Below, one piece after another: positions 1 to 7,719 of a DNA stretch of 64,000 bases. How positions within the stretch are numbered: the first letter of the stretch is position 1; every line of letters begins with the position of its first letter. Where the stretch lies: NCBI RefSeq assembly GCF_947259555.1, contig NZ_CAMYMD010000100.1:65944-129943 (forward strand), written 5' to 3'. Source of the DNA: an uncultured Roseovarius sp. (GTDB lineage Bacteria; Pseudomonadota; Alphaproteobacteria; Rhodobacterales; Rhodobacteraceae). Position numbers and translations under genes: made by a program. The notes below the pieces were generated by a model. It made no database searches, was not told where the DNA came from, and saw only the letters and a list, made by a program, of their open reading frames with translations.

Positions 1-767
1 ACGACAAGCTGGATTATATGCCGCTGCCACAGGACATGCGCACCTACGCGCCGCATCTGCCGGATGTTGAGATCGAGGACGAGACCTATGGTCCGGCACT
101 TGCCCTGCTCAAAGAGGTCGCCGCCGCCTGCCTGAACATTGGCACCACGGCCGAGTTTGATCTGAGCTATCTTGATGTCCCCAACCGCGCGCTGATTGCC
201 GAGACACTGGGAGAAGGCGAGGTCGCCGCCAAGATCTGGGGCGTGCCCGCTTTGGCCGTGCAGGAAAGCGTTTTTGCCGGTGTCTGGTGTATCTCGGGGG
301 CCGGCGTGGACCGTGTGGATGTGGCCCCTGTACCGCCTTGCGTCACGGCCGATCCGTTTGCGCCGCGCCGTGCCGCGCAAGGCAACGACACTCCGATGCA
401 GCCAGGCGTGCAGAATGCGCCGCCGCTGTTGGTGGAGCTGCTGGACAAATCCGCCGCCTTTACCAAAGAGGCCGAATTGCATGTGATCAACCTGACCCTG
501 CTGCCCCATACGGAGCCTGATTTGCTGTGGCTGGATGCCGCCCTTGGCGAAGGCTCGGTCACATTGTTGTCGCGGGGGTACGGCAATTGCCGGGTGTCGG
601 CCACTGCGGTCCGAAATGTCTGGCGCGTGCAGTTCTTCAACTCGATGGACACGCTGATTTTGGACACGTTCGAGGTGACTCATGCGCCCGAGGTGGTTCT
701 GGCCGCCGAAGAAGATCTGATCGACAGCGGCAACCGGATCATCAGCGTGCTGGAGGCGATCACATGA
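1..767 (+). CDS. hupH: HupH-family hydrogenase maturation protein (5' truncated by window)
   Basis: This gene encodes an accessory protein for the uptake [NiFe] hydrogenase, thought to act on the small (Fe-S) subunit before export. The reading frame is open from the first base; the first in-window ATG (18) lies inside a conserved stretch (LDYMPLPQDMRTY) that in HupH relatives comes after an N-terminal segment, so the true start is upstream. The visible part is about 254 residues, close to the family's roughly 280. It overlaps the next gene by an ATGA (764-767), so the two are translationally coupled. The downstream order hupIJ-K-hypA-B-hupR-hypC-D-E matches Rhodobacter capsulatus, which supports the name. 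The structural genes hupSLC should lie just upstream, outside the window. Confidence 0.85.
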   Translation, partial: DKLDYMPLPQDMRTYAPHLPDVEIEDETYGPALALLKEVAAACLNIGTTAEFDLSYLDVPNRALIAETLGEGEVAAKIWGVPALAVQESVFAGVWCISGAGVDRVDVAPVPPCVTADPFAPRRAAQGNDTPMQPGVQNAPPLLVELLDKSAAFTKEAELHVINLTLLPHTEPDLLWLDAALGEGSVTLLSRGYGNCRVSATAVRNVWRVQFFNSMDTLILDTFEVTHAPEVVLAAEEDLIDSGNRIISVLEAIT

Positions 768-1543
768 GCAGTTTTGAAGGCTCGTTCCTGGGGGCCACCG
801 ACAAGATCAGCCCTGCTGCCATCATGGAGTGCAAGATCTGTTGGACGCCTTACGACCCGGCCCATGGCGATGATTATCGCCAGATTGAGCCCGGCACGCC
901 GTTCCTGGCGCTGCCACGGGATTGGTCCTGCCCCACTTGCAGCGCACCCAAAGAGCAATTCATGGTGCTGGAAGACCCCGGCGCCACCACCGCGATTGAG
1001 GCGGATGCGATTGACGCGATGACGGCCCGGCTGGTCGTTGATTTCCGCGAAATCTGGCACGCCAAGATGCGCGATCTGCCGATGATCAACAAGATGCTGT
1101 CGGTTGAGGCCGTGGCCTTTCAGATGGTTGAGGGCCGGCCCATCGGCGTTCTGATCTCGCCGTGGTTCATGAACCTGATCGTGCTGCCCGGCAAGGGTGA
1201 GGATTGGTCAGACCTGACGGCTGGCGCGAAAGAGATTATCAGTTTTCCCTCGGGGGATTACGAATTCCTGCACAATGTGCGCGAAATGACGGGCGGCTAC
1301 AAAGCCTGCTCCCTGTTCTCGCCGATGAACGATTTCAAGACCCATGCAAGCGCCGTTGATGTGGCGCAGGCCATCATGATTGCCCTGTTTGATAAGGCCA
1401 ATCTGGCCGAAACCGACCGGTCTGAAGATATCCGTGCCGCGCGCGAGGCGGAACTGGCCCAGCCGGACGAAGCCGAGGTTGAGCTGGTCAGCGAACCGAC
1501 CCGCCGTGACTTGATCACCGGCGGATTGGCGGAAGGGGCATAA
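764..1543 (+). CDS. hupJ: HupI-HupJ fusion: rubredoxin plus HybE-type hydrogenase chaperone
   Basis: This 259-residue protein joins two functions that are separate genes in R. capsulatus. Residues about 20-65 form a rubredoxin domain with a CxxC pair at C23/C26 and CPTC at C56/C59, which would bind one Fe; rubredoxin-like HupI is thought to protect or mature hydrogenase under oxygen. Residues about 85-225 match the HupJ/HybE chaperone family (for example ISPWFMNLIVLPG and the GDYEFLHN stretch). The tail is acidic and low in complexity. I chose the ATG at 764 because it overlaps the hupH stop in an ATGA and leaves the rubredoxin domain intact; longer readings start inside hupH. I recall similar fusions in other roseobacters but cannot verify that here. 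Confidence 0.85.
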   Translation: MSSFEGSFLGATDKISPAAIMECKICWTPYDPAHGDDYRQIEPGTPFLALPRDWSCPTCSAPKEQFMVLEDPGATTAIEADAIDAMTARLVVDFREIWHAKMRDLPMINKMLSVEAVAFQMVEGRPIGVLISPWFMNLIVLPGKGEDWSDLTAGAKEIISFPSGDYEFLHNVREMTGGYKACSLFSPMNDFKTHASAVDVAQAIMIALFDKANLAETDRSEDIRAAREAELAQPDEAEVELVSEPTRRDLITGGLAEGA

Positions 1544-1547
1544 GACG

Positions 1548-2450
1548 ATGCTGGACCGGACTGAGCATGGATTTGGCGGGCTGGTGCCAGAGCCGTCTGC
1601 GCCCTTGCCGGTTGCCGATCTGATCGTTGGTCAATCGGTGGAAGACGCCGCTGCACTCTTGCCGCGCATTTTCAACCTCTGCCGCACGGCGCAACAGACG
1701 ACCGCACGGCTGGCCTTTGGCTTGCGGGTGGAGGCAAAAGCCCGCGACGCGCTGCACCGCGAGATCCTGCGCGATCATCTGATCAAGTTTCACCTGAAAT
1801 GGCCTGGTTTTTTCGGCAGGGCCCCGCTGGCACTGCCGCAGGATTGGGCCACAGGCGGCGCGGGCGTTCGCAGTGATCTTTTTGGCCCGTCAGGGCGGAT
1901 GCCGCGCGATATGGATGCGTTTGACGATTTCCTCGGCGCGGGTCATGGGATCGCCCCGGTTCTCAGCCTGATTGATCACTCCTTTGAGCCCGGTGAGGGT
2001 GCAACACCTGCACTGTCCCTTACGGATGCAACCACCGTTTTCGTCCCTCAGGCTCAAGAGAATTCAGTCGCCGGGCGTCATGCTGGCCACCCGGTGATGC
2101 AGGCCATTGCCGCCGCCAAAGGCCGTGGTCCGCTCTGGCGAGCCTTGGGCCGCGCCTATGATCTGGAGGTGTGTTTGAGCGGCACATTGCCCGCGTGGCA
2201 AACCCCCGCGATGGGCCACGCTATCGTGCCTGCTGCGCGCGGCACCTATGCGATCCGGGCCGAGATCTCGGATGGGATTGTCACGACCTTCCAACGTGTC
2301 ACGCCGACCGATCATCTCTTGGCAGAAGGCGGCATTCTGGCGCACACTCTGCGTACGCTGCCAGACCGGAAATCAGGCTATGCGGCTCTGATCATGGATA
2401 TTCTCGACCCGTGCAGCCCGGTCCGACTGAGGGAGGTGGATCATGCATGA
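1548..2450 (+). CDS. hupK: HupK-like hydrogenase expression/formation protein
   Basis: HupK proteins are distant, non-catalytic relatives of the hydrogenase large subunit and are thought to act as a scaffold while the Ni-Fe(CN)2CO centre is assembled. The 300-residue product carries the stretch [18 protein letters not shown] (about residues 40-57), which resembles the N-terminal metal-ligand region of large subunits but keeps only one Cys. The C-terminal end has DILDPCSPV, resembling the large-subunit C-terminal DPC motif. The start is 4 bases after the hupJ stop, and the end overlaps hypA by 8 bases. The assignment rests on these large-subunit-like motifs and on gene order; the family itself is weakly conserved. 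Confidence 0.8.
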   Translation: MLDRTEHGFGGLVPEPSAPLPVADLIVGQSVEDAAALLPRIFNLCRTAQQTTARLAFGLRVEAKARDALHREILRDHLIKFHLKWPGFFGRAPLALPQDWATGGAGVRSDLFGPSGRMPRDMDAFDDFLGAGHGIAPVLSLIDHSFEPGEGATPALSLTDATTVFVPQAQENSVAGRHAGHPVMQAIAAAKGRGPLWRALGRAYDLEVCLSGTLPAWQTPAMGHAIVPAARGTYAIRAEISDGIVTTFQRVTPTDHLLAEGGILAHTLRTLPDRKSGYAALIMDILDPCSPVRLREVDHA

Positions 2451-2784
2451 GATGTCGCTTTGCGAAGGCATGCGCCATGTGATCGAGGATCAGGCGCGTC
2501 AGCACAACGTTGCGCGGATCAAGACCGTACGGGTCGAATTGGGCCGCTTTGCAGGCGTTGAAAAGGACGCGCTCAGCTTTGCGTTTGATATCGTGATGCG
2601 CGGCTCGCCCGCCGAGGGGGCTGCACTGGTGATGCTCGATTTACCAGGCAAGGCAATGTGTTACGACTGCATGCAAGAGGTGCAGATAAACAACCGGCTT
2701 GACCCGTGCCCCGATTGTGGTGGCGGCAAGCTGATGCCGATGGGCGGCGATGAAATGCGAATTAAGGATTTGGAGGTCGCGTAA
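2443..2784 (+). CDS. hypA: HypA, nickel insertion metallochaperone
   Basis: HypA delivers nickel to the hydrogenase large-subunit precursor together with HypB. The 113-residue protein starts MHEMSL, so the conserved nickel-binding His2 and Glu3 are present. It carries the structural zinc site as two CxxC pairs, C73/C76 and C89/C92. Length and both motifs are standard for the family. It overlaps hupK upstream by 8 bases and its stop shares a base with the hypB start, so translation is tightly coupled. Confidence 0.95.
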   Translation: MHEMSLCEGMRHVIEDQARQHNVARIKTVRVELGRFAGVEKDALSFAFDIVMRGSPAEGAALVMLDLPGKAMCYDCMQEVQINNRLDPCPDCGGGKLMPMGGDEMRIKDLEVA

Positions 2785-3608
2785 TGTGCACAGTTTGCGG
2801 ATGCGGAGATAGCGAAGTGAAGGGCCCTTCTGATGATCATAGCCACCGGCATAGTCATGATCACGGTCACGATCACTCTCATGGCCTGCATTTTGGCCAC
2901 GGCCCTGCCGGGGTTGAGGTGGCGGGGATGTCTCAAGATCGTCTGATCGAGATTGAGACCGATATCCTGGCAAAAAATGATGCCTATGCCTATGCCAACC
3001 GCGCCGTTCTGGCAGGTTTGGGGGCGTTCGCGATCAATCTGGTGTCCTCACCGGGATCGGGCAAAACCACCCTTCTATGCAAGACGATTGAAGCGCTTGG
3101 TGATCAGCAACTGGCGGTGATCGAAGGCGATCAGCAGACCGAAAACGATGCCGATCGTATCCGCGCCACCGGGGCATCGGCCATTCAGGTGAACACCGGC
3201 AAGGGCTGTCATCTGGACGGCCACATGGTGGGCCACGCGATGGAACATCTGAACCTGTCGAAAGGCGCGATGCTGTTCATCGAAAACGTTGGCAATCTGG
3301 TCTGTCCTGCCGCCTTTGACCTGGGCGAGGATTGCAAGGTGGCGATCCTGTCGGTGACCGAGGGCGAGGACAAGCCCCTGAAATACCCTGATATGTTCAC
3401 CGCCTCACGGTTGGCCATTCTGAACAAGACCGATCTGGCCCCGCATTGCGATGTGGATATGAACCGTTATGAAACCAATCTGCGCCGGGTGAACCCGCAT
3501 ATCGAAATCCTGCGGGTTTCGGCCCGTACCGGCGAGGGGATGGAGGCGTGGATCAATTGGCTGCGTCATAACCTTGCGCATAAATCAGAGGTGCAAGCAG
3601 CCGAATGA
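2784..3608 (+). CDS. hypB: HypB, GTPase for hydrogenase nickel insertion
   Basis: HypB is the SIMIBI GTPase that drives nickel release into the hydrogenase active site. The 274-residue protein has every expected part: an N-terminal high-affinity nickel motif CTVCGCG (C2, C5, C7); a histidine-rich segment with ten His between residues 19 and 39, which could store nickel; and a P-loop at residues 88-95 (SSPGSGKT). Downstream are the conserved [10 protein letters not shown] region with its metal-binding Cys and the guanine-specificity motif NKTD. The His-rich tract suggests combined insertion and storage as in rhizobial HypB. The stop overlaps the start of hupR. Confidence 0.95.
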   Translation: MCTVCGCGDSEVKGPSDDHSHRHSHDHGHDHSHGLHFGHGPAGVEVAGMSQDRLIEIETDILAKNDAYAYANRAVLAGLGAFAINLVSSPGSGKTTLLCKTIEALGDQQLAVIEGDQQTENDADRIRATGASAIQVNTGKGCHLDGHMVGHAMEHLNLSKGAMLFIENVGNLVCPAAFDLGEDCKVAILSVTEGEDKPLKYPDMFTASRLAILNKTDLAPHCDVDMNRYETNLRRVNPHIEILRVSARTGEGMEAWINWLRHNLAHKSEVQAAE

Positions 3609-5092
3609 GCAACCACGCGCCCCTGCCCACGATCCTTCTGGTCGATGACGAGCAACACTCGCTTGCCGCGATGCGCATGGCTCTGGAGGACGAGTTTGAA
3701 TGCCTCACAGCACCCGATGCCGACGCCGCCGAGGCGCTGATGCAGGAGAATTTCGTGCAGGTCGTGTTTTGTGACCAACGCATGCCGGGGCGTACGGGCG
3801 TGGCGTTTCTAACCGAGGTGCGCGATCGTTGGCCCGAAACTGTGCGGATCATCATCACCGGGTACACGGAAACCAGCGATATGGTCGCCGCGATCAACGA
3901 CGCGGGCATCTATCAGTTCGTCACCAAGCCGTGGCATCCTGATCAGCTGATGATGGCGGCCAAGAACGCCGCGCAGCTATTTCAACTGACCCGGGATCAT
4001 GATCGGCTGTCGCTGGAAATGCGGATGCTGAGCAATACGGCAGAAACCAAGCTGGAGGCCCGCCGCAAGGCGCTGCGCGAGGGTCTTGGCTTTGAAAAGG
4101 TGCTGCGCGCACCCAATTCACCGATGAACGCCACGGTCGAAACCGCCCGGCAATATGCGAGCTTCGATGTGCCTGTTCTGGTTTCGGGCGAGCCGGGCAC
4201 CGGCAAGTTGGTGCTGGCACGGGCGATGCATTATAGTTCCCTGCGTTCGAACCAGTCGTTCTTTGAGCTCAATTGCGCGGGCATGTCCGACGAACTGTTG
4301 CAGATCGAACTCTTGGGGGCCAAACGCGGGGCATTGCCCGGTGTGCCCAGCAACAAGATGGGCCTGCTGCAAAAGGCGGATCGCGGTACGCTTTTCCTGA
4401 ATGGCGTTGATGGTTTGAGCCCGCAAATGCAGATGATCCTGCTGCGTGTCGCCACCGAAGGCGTGTTTCAACCGCTTGGCGGGCACGAGGTGCTGACCAC
4501 CAATCTGCGGCTGATGACCGGGGCACATGCCGACCTGAATGCGATGGTGACCGAGGGTACATTCCGCAACGATCTGTATTATGCGCTGTCCTCGGTCGAA
4601 CTGGCCCTGCCACCATTGCGCGCACGCCCCGAAGATATCGCCGTGCTGGCCCAGCATATGCTGTTCGATCTGGCCTCGGCCCATGGCAAGCCGGTGCAGG
4701 GTCTGTCCGATCTCGCCATCGAATTTCTGGCCAATTACGACTGGCCCGGCAATCTTCGCGAGTTTGAAAACGAGCTGACGCGGATGTTGATTTTCGCCCA
4801 GGACCCGGTGCTTGGCCCCGAACTGATCTCGCGCCACATCCTGCAGGCTGACCCCTGTGCGGTGTCCGAGGATGCCCAAACCAGCGATGTGCTGTCGGGC
4901 GAAGGGACTTTGAAAGAACGGGTTGAGGGGATCGAAATGCGGGTACTGCGCGAGACGTTGACCCGCCTGAAATGGAACAAAAGCCGCGCCGCAAACGAGC
5001 TTGGTCTGTCGCGCGTCGGATTGCGCGCGAAACTGGACCGTTATGGCATTGCCCAACCGGGCAAGGTCAGCGCCAGCAACGAAGAGGAATAA
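3605..5092 (+). CDS. hupR: HupR/HoxA-type NtrC-family response regulator with degenerate ATPase motifs
   Basis: This 495-residue regulator of hydrogenase transcription has a receiver domain (residues 8-125: D14/D15, phospho-acceptor D57, T85, K108), an AAA+ domain (about 165-390) and a C-terminal Fis-type HTH ([15 protein letters not shown]). Length and position between hypB and hypC fit HupR of R. capsulatus. The AAA+ domain is unusual. Walker A is present (GEPGTGK, 195-201), but Walker B reads LFLNGVDG at 263-270, so the Asp-Glu pair is N266-G267. The sigma54-contact loop GAFTGA is replaced by GALPGV (242-247). It therefore probably cannot hydrolyse ATP or remodel sigma54 holoenzyme. From memory, R. 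capsulatus HupR works with sigma70 polymerase and is active unphosphorylated, which would fit. Its kinase HupT is not in the window. Confidence 0.9.
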   Translation: MSNHAPLPTILLVDDEQHSLAAMRMALEDEFECLTAPDADAAEALMQENFVQVVFCDQRMPGRTGVAFLTEVRDRWPETVRIIITGYTETSDMVAAINDAGIYQFVTKPWHPDQLMMAAKNAAQLFQLTRDHDRLSLEMRMLSNTAETKLEARRKALREGLGFEKVLRAPNSPMNATVETARQYASFDVPVLVSGEPGTGKLVLARAMHYSSLRSNQSFFELNCAGMSDELLQIELLGAKRGALPGVPSNKMGLLQKADRGTLFLNGVDGLSPQMQMILLRVATEGVFQPLGGHEVLTTNLRLMTGAHADLNAMVTEGTFRNDLYYALSSVELALPPLRARPEDIAVLAQHMLFDLASAHGKPVQGLSDLAIEFLANYDWPGNLREFENELTRMLIFAQDPVLGPELISRHILQADPCAVSEDAQTSDVLSGEGTLKERVEGIEMRVLRETLTRLKWNKSRAANELGLSRVGLRAKLDRYGIAQPGKVSASNEEE

Positions 5093-5095
5093 GCC

Positions 5096-5386
5096 ATGTG
5101 TTTGGGAATACCCGGTCAGATCGTTGAGATCACCGATGACGAACGGCTGATGGCCATGGCCGAAGTGTCGGGCGTGCGGCGCGAGGTCAACGTTGCTTGT
5201 GTTGCCACCGGCCCGCTGGACGAGCTGCTTGGCAAATGGGCCCTGATCCATGTCGGTTTCGCGATGAGCGTGATTGACGAGGATGAGGCCGCCAAGACGC
5301 TCGAAGCCCTGCAAGGCCTTGGCGAGGCACAGGAAACGCTGGAGGCGATGGCCGACGGGCAATCCGCACTGGAGGGCACACAATGA
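5096..5386 (+). CDS. hypC: HypC, hydrogenase assembly chaperone
   Basis: HypC carries the Fe(CN)2CO group between the HypD complex and the hydrogenase large-subunit precursor. The 96-residue protein begins MCLGIPGQIVEI, so the essential N-terminal Cys2 is present and becomes the Fe ligand once Met is removed. The body (GVRREVNVACV, LIHVGFAMSVIDEDEA) is typical. The C-terminal ~20 residues (acidic, Ala/Glu rich) extend beyond the shortest family members. It starts 3 bases after hupR and overlaps hypD by an ATGA. Confidence 0.95.
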   Translation: MCLGIPGQIVEITDDERLMAMAEVSGVRREVNVACVATGPLDELLGKWALIHVGFAMSVIDEDEAAKTLEALQGLGEAQETLEAMADGQSALEGTQ

Positions 5387-6516
5387 GATTTGTTGAAGAA
5401 TTCCGCGATCCGGTGGCGGCGAAAACCGTGCTGGCCGCGATTGAAAAGAAGGTCGATGAGATTGGCGCGACGGCTGAGAAACCAGTGCATATCATGGAGA
5501 TTTGTGGCGGTCATACCCACGCAATTTTCCGCTATGGACTGGATAAACTGACCCCGCCGGGCATCGAATTTATCCACGGTCCGGGCTGTCCTGTCTGCGT
5601 GCTGCCAATGAGCCGGATTGATGAATGTGTGCAGGTGGCCGAGGATCCGAACGTGATCTTCACCACCTTTGGCGATGCCATGCGCGTTCCGGGGTCCAAG
5701 AAATCTTTGTTGCAGGCAAAGGCCGATGGGGCCGATATCCGCATGGTCTATTCGCCGCTGGATGCGTTGGAAATTGCCCGGCGCAACCCAGAGCGCGAAG
5801 TGGTGTTTTTCGGGCTGGGGTTCGAGACGACAACGCCGTCCACCGCGCTGTCGATCCAGCAAGCCGCGCGCGAAAGTCTGAGCAATTTCAGCGTGTTTTG
5901 CAATCACATCACGGTGCCGCCGCCGATCAGGATCCTGCTGGATGACCCGCATATGATTTTGGATGGCTTTGTTGGCCCCGGCCATGTTTCGATGGTGATC
6001 GGCACCCATCCGTATGATTTTATTGCCGAGGATTATGGCAAGCCGATCGTCGTGGCGGGGTTTGAGCCGCTTGATCTGTTGCAATCGGTGCTGATGGTTC
6101 TGACGCAGATTGCCGAGGGCCGCGCCGAGGTGGAAAACCAGTACGGGCGCATCGTGCCCGAGCATGGCAATCCGGTGTCTCTGGCCGCGATTGCGGACGT
6201 TTATGAGACGCGCCCCAGCTTTGAATGGCGGGGGTTGGGCGAGATTGATGCCAGTGGGTTGCGTATCCGTGAGGCCTATAGGGCGTTTGATACCGAAGAG
6301 AAATTCGGCATCGGATACGGCGCCGGAGACCGCTCGGTTCAGGAACCTGAGGGGTGTGCATGCGGTTCGGTCATGACCGGGCGGATCAAGCCCTATCAAT
6401 GCCCGCAATATGGCAAGGGGTGTACGCCTGAAATGCCATTGGGCGCGCTGATGGTGAGCTCAGAAGGGGCGTGTGCCGCCTATTTCCAATATAGCGCGGT
6501 TGAGGCGGCAGAATGA
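5383..6516 (+). CDS. hypD: HypD, Fe-S scaffold for Fe(CN)2CO assembly
   Basis: HypD, with HypC, holds the iron while cyanide from HypE and CO are added. The 377-residue protein has the redox and Fe-binding motifs of the family: MEICGGHTHAIFRYG with C41, GPGCPVC with C69 and C72, and a C-terminal cysteine-rich stretch (GCACG, QCPQYGKGC) that ligates a [4Fe-4S] cluster. Length is standard. ATGA overlaps on both sides (hypC and hypE) indicate strict co-translation of the CDE trio. Confidence 0.95.
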   Translation: MRFVEEFRDPVAAKTVLAAIEKKVDEIGATAEKPVHIMEICGGHTHAIFRYGLDKLTPPGIEFIHGPGCPVCVLPMSRIDECVQVAEDPNVIFTTFGDAMRVPGSKKSLLQAKADGADIRMVYSPLDALEIARRNPEREVVFFGLGFETTTPSTALSIQQAARESLSNFSVFCNHITVPPPIRILLDDPHMILDGFVGPGHVSMVIGTHPYDFIAEDYGKPIVVAGFEPLDLLQSVLMVLTQIAEGRAEVENQYGRIVPEHGNPVSLAAIADVYETRPSFEWRGLGEIDASGLRIREAYRAFDTEEKFGIGYGAGDRSVQEPEGCACGSVMTGRIKPYQCPQYGKGCTPEMPLGALMVSSEGACAAYFQYSAVEAAE

Positions 6517-7559
6517 ACATGACTGCCCCCAAACCGTCCCGCCTGCGCGGGGATCGTGTGACGCTGGCCCACGGTGGTGGCGGCAAGGCGATGCGCGATC
6601 TGATCGACGAGGTGTTCACGGATGTGTTTCAGCCCGAAAGCGCCGAGGATCAGGCCCGGCTGACCCATGATGCGCTACTGGAACCCGGGGCGCAATTGGC
6701 CTTTACCACCGACAGTTTCGTGGTTTCGCCGGTTGAATTTCCGGGCGGCGACATTGGCAAGATCGCGGTTTGCGGAACCGTCAACGATCTGGCCGTTGGC
6801 GGGGCCAAGCCGCTGTGGCTGTCAGCGGCGTTCATCATCGAAGAGGGCTGCGAGATTGCCTTGCTGCGCCGCATCGTGGCGTCGATGCAGGCCGAGGCCA
6901 GGAAAGCAGGCGTGAAGATTGTCACTGGCGATACTAAGGTGGTCGGCAAGGGGGCCGCAGATCAGGTGTTCGTCACCACATCCGGGGTTGGGGTTATTCC
7001 AAAGGGTCGCAATCTGCGCGCCGAGGCGATCCAGCCCGGTGATGTGGCGATTGTAAACGGCGTGTTGGGTGATCATGGTGCTGCGATTATGGCCGCGCGC
7101 GGCGACATGGCGCTTTCGACCGATTTGCAATCGGATTGTCAAAGCCTGAACGGGTTGATCGAGGCGGTTATCGAGGCCGTGCCGGAAGTGCGGGCGGCGC
7201 GCGATGCCACGCGTGGCGGCTTGGCCTCATCGCTTAACGAATTGGCCAACGCGGCGGGGGTGAGCATCGAGATTGATGAAACCGCCGTGCCCTTGCGCCC
7301 CGAGGTGAGGGGCGTGTGCGAAATTCTTGGGCTTGACCCGCTCTATCTGGCGAATGAGGGCACGCTTGTGCTGTTTGTTCCGGCGGATCAGGCCGAGGCG
7401 GCGCTTGGGGCTATGCATGCCACGTCGGCGGGCCGGGACGCGGTTGCGATCGGTCACGTGGGCCAAGGCCCGGCAGGCCGCGTCACCATGCGCACGCTTT
7501 TTGGTGGGCAGCGATTGGTTGATATGCTGGTCGGAGAGCAACTGCCAAGGATTTGCTGA
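6513..7559 (+). CDS. hypE: HypE, carbamoyl dehydratase for cyanide ligand synthesis
   Basis: HypE converts a carbamoyl group, placed by HypF on its C-terminal Cys, into the thiocyanate that donates CN to iron. The 348-residue protein belongs to the PurM/ThiL-like ATP-binding superfamily (LAHGGGGKAMRDL near the N terminus; DATRGGLASSLNELA) and ends in PRIC, the exact C-terminal motif with the modifiable terminal Cys348. It is the last gene of the hydrogenase run. hypF, needed for its function, is absent here and in R. capsulatus sits upstream of hupSL. A structured repeat begins 50 bases after the stop. Confidence 0.95.
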   Translation: MNMTAPKPSRLRGDRVTLAHGGGGKAMRDLIDEVFTDVFQPESAEDQARLTHDALLEPGAQLAFTTDSFVVSPVEFPGGDIGKIAVCGTVNDLAVGGAKPLWLSAAFIIEEGCEIALLRRIVASMQAEARKAGVKIVTGDTKVVGKGAADQVFVTTSGVGVIPKGRNLRAEAIQPGDVAIVNGVLGDHGAAIMAARGDMALSTDLQSDCQSLNGLIEAVIEAVPEVRAARDATRGGLASSLNELANAAGVSIEIDETAVPLRPEVRGVCEILGLDPLYLANEGTLVLFVPADQAEAALGAMHATSAGRDAVAIGHVGQGPAGRVTMRTLFGGQRLVDMLVGEQLPRIC

Positions 7560-7609
7560 AGGCCGCTTAAACAAAAGGAGACTGACTGCCATATTGGCAA
7601 CTTGAACAT

Positions 7610-7714
7610 AAAGCAATTTCAGAGAAAGTTGATAGACTTTTTCGGTTCGAAATTGCGCAAAATCAATGAACTACGGCGTTACGACTGTTTCAACGAAAAG
7701 TCGAAACGCTGTAG
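7610..7714 (+). repeat. Two-hairpin interspersed repeat, copy 1
   Basis: This is one of three ~105-bp near-identical copies in the window (others at 23689 and 37926, same orientation). Hairpin A pairs GCAATTTC (7613-7620) with GAAATTGC and, inside it, GAGAAAGT with ACTTTTTC around the loop TGATAG. Hairpin B pairs CTACGGCGTT with AACGCTGTAG and GACT with AGTC. Compared with copies 2 and 3, this copy has changes that keep pairing: an A-to-G in hairpin A gives a G-T (G-U in RNA) pair, and the base of stem B is CTAC/GTAG where copy 3 has CGAC/GTCG. It sits between the ends of hypE (+) and the convergent flavoprotein gene (-), so it may act as a bidirectional terminator or mRNA 3' end. Confidence 0.9.
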
Positions 7715-7719
7715 AAGGT

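Noticed and set aside
4118..5383. 421-codon open frame on the - strand within hupR-hypC
   Set aside because: Overlaps the AAA+/HTH part of HupR and all of HypC; composition is that of a shadow frame (Gln/His rich).
5116..6408. 430-codon open frame on the - strand within hypC-hypD
   Set aside because: Antisense to hypC and hypD, both fully supported by motifs.
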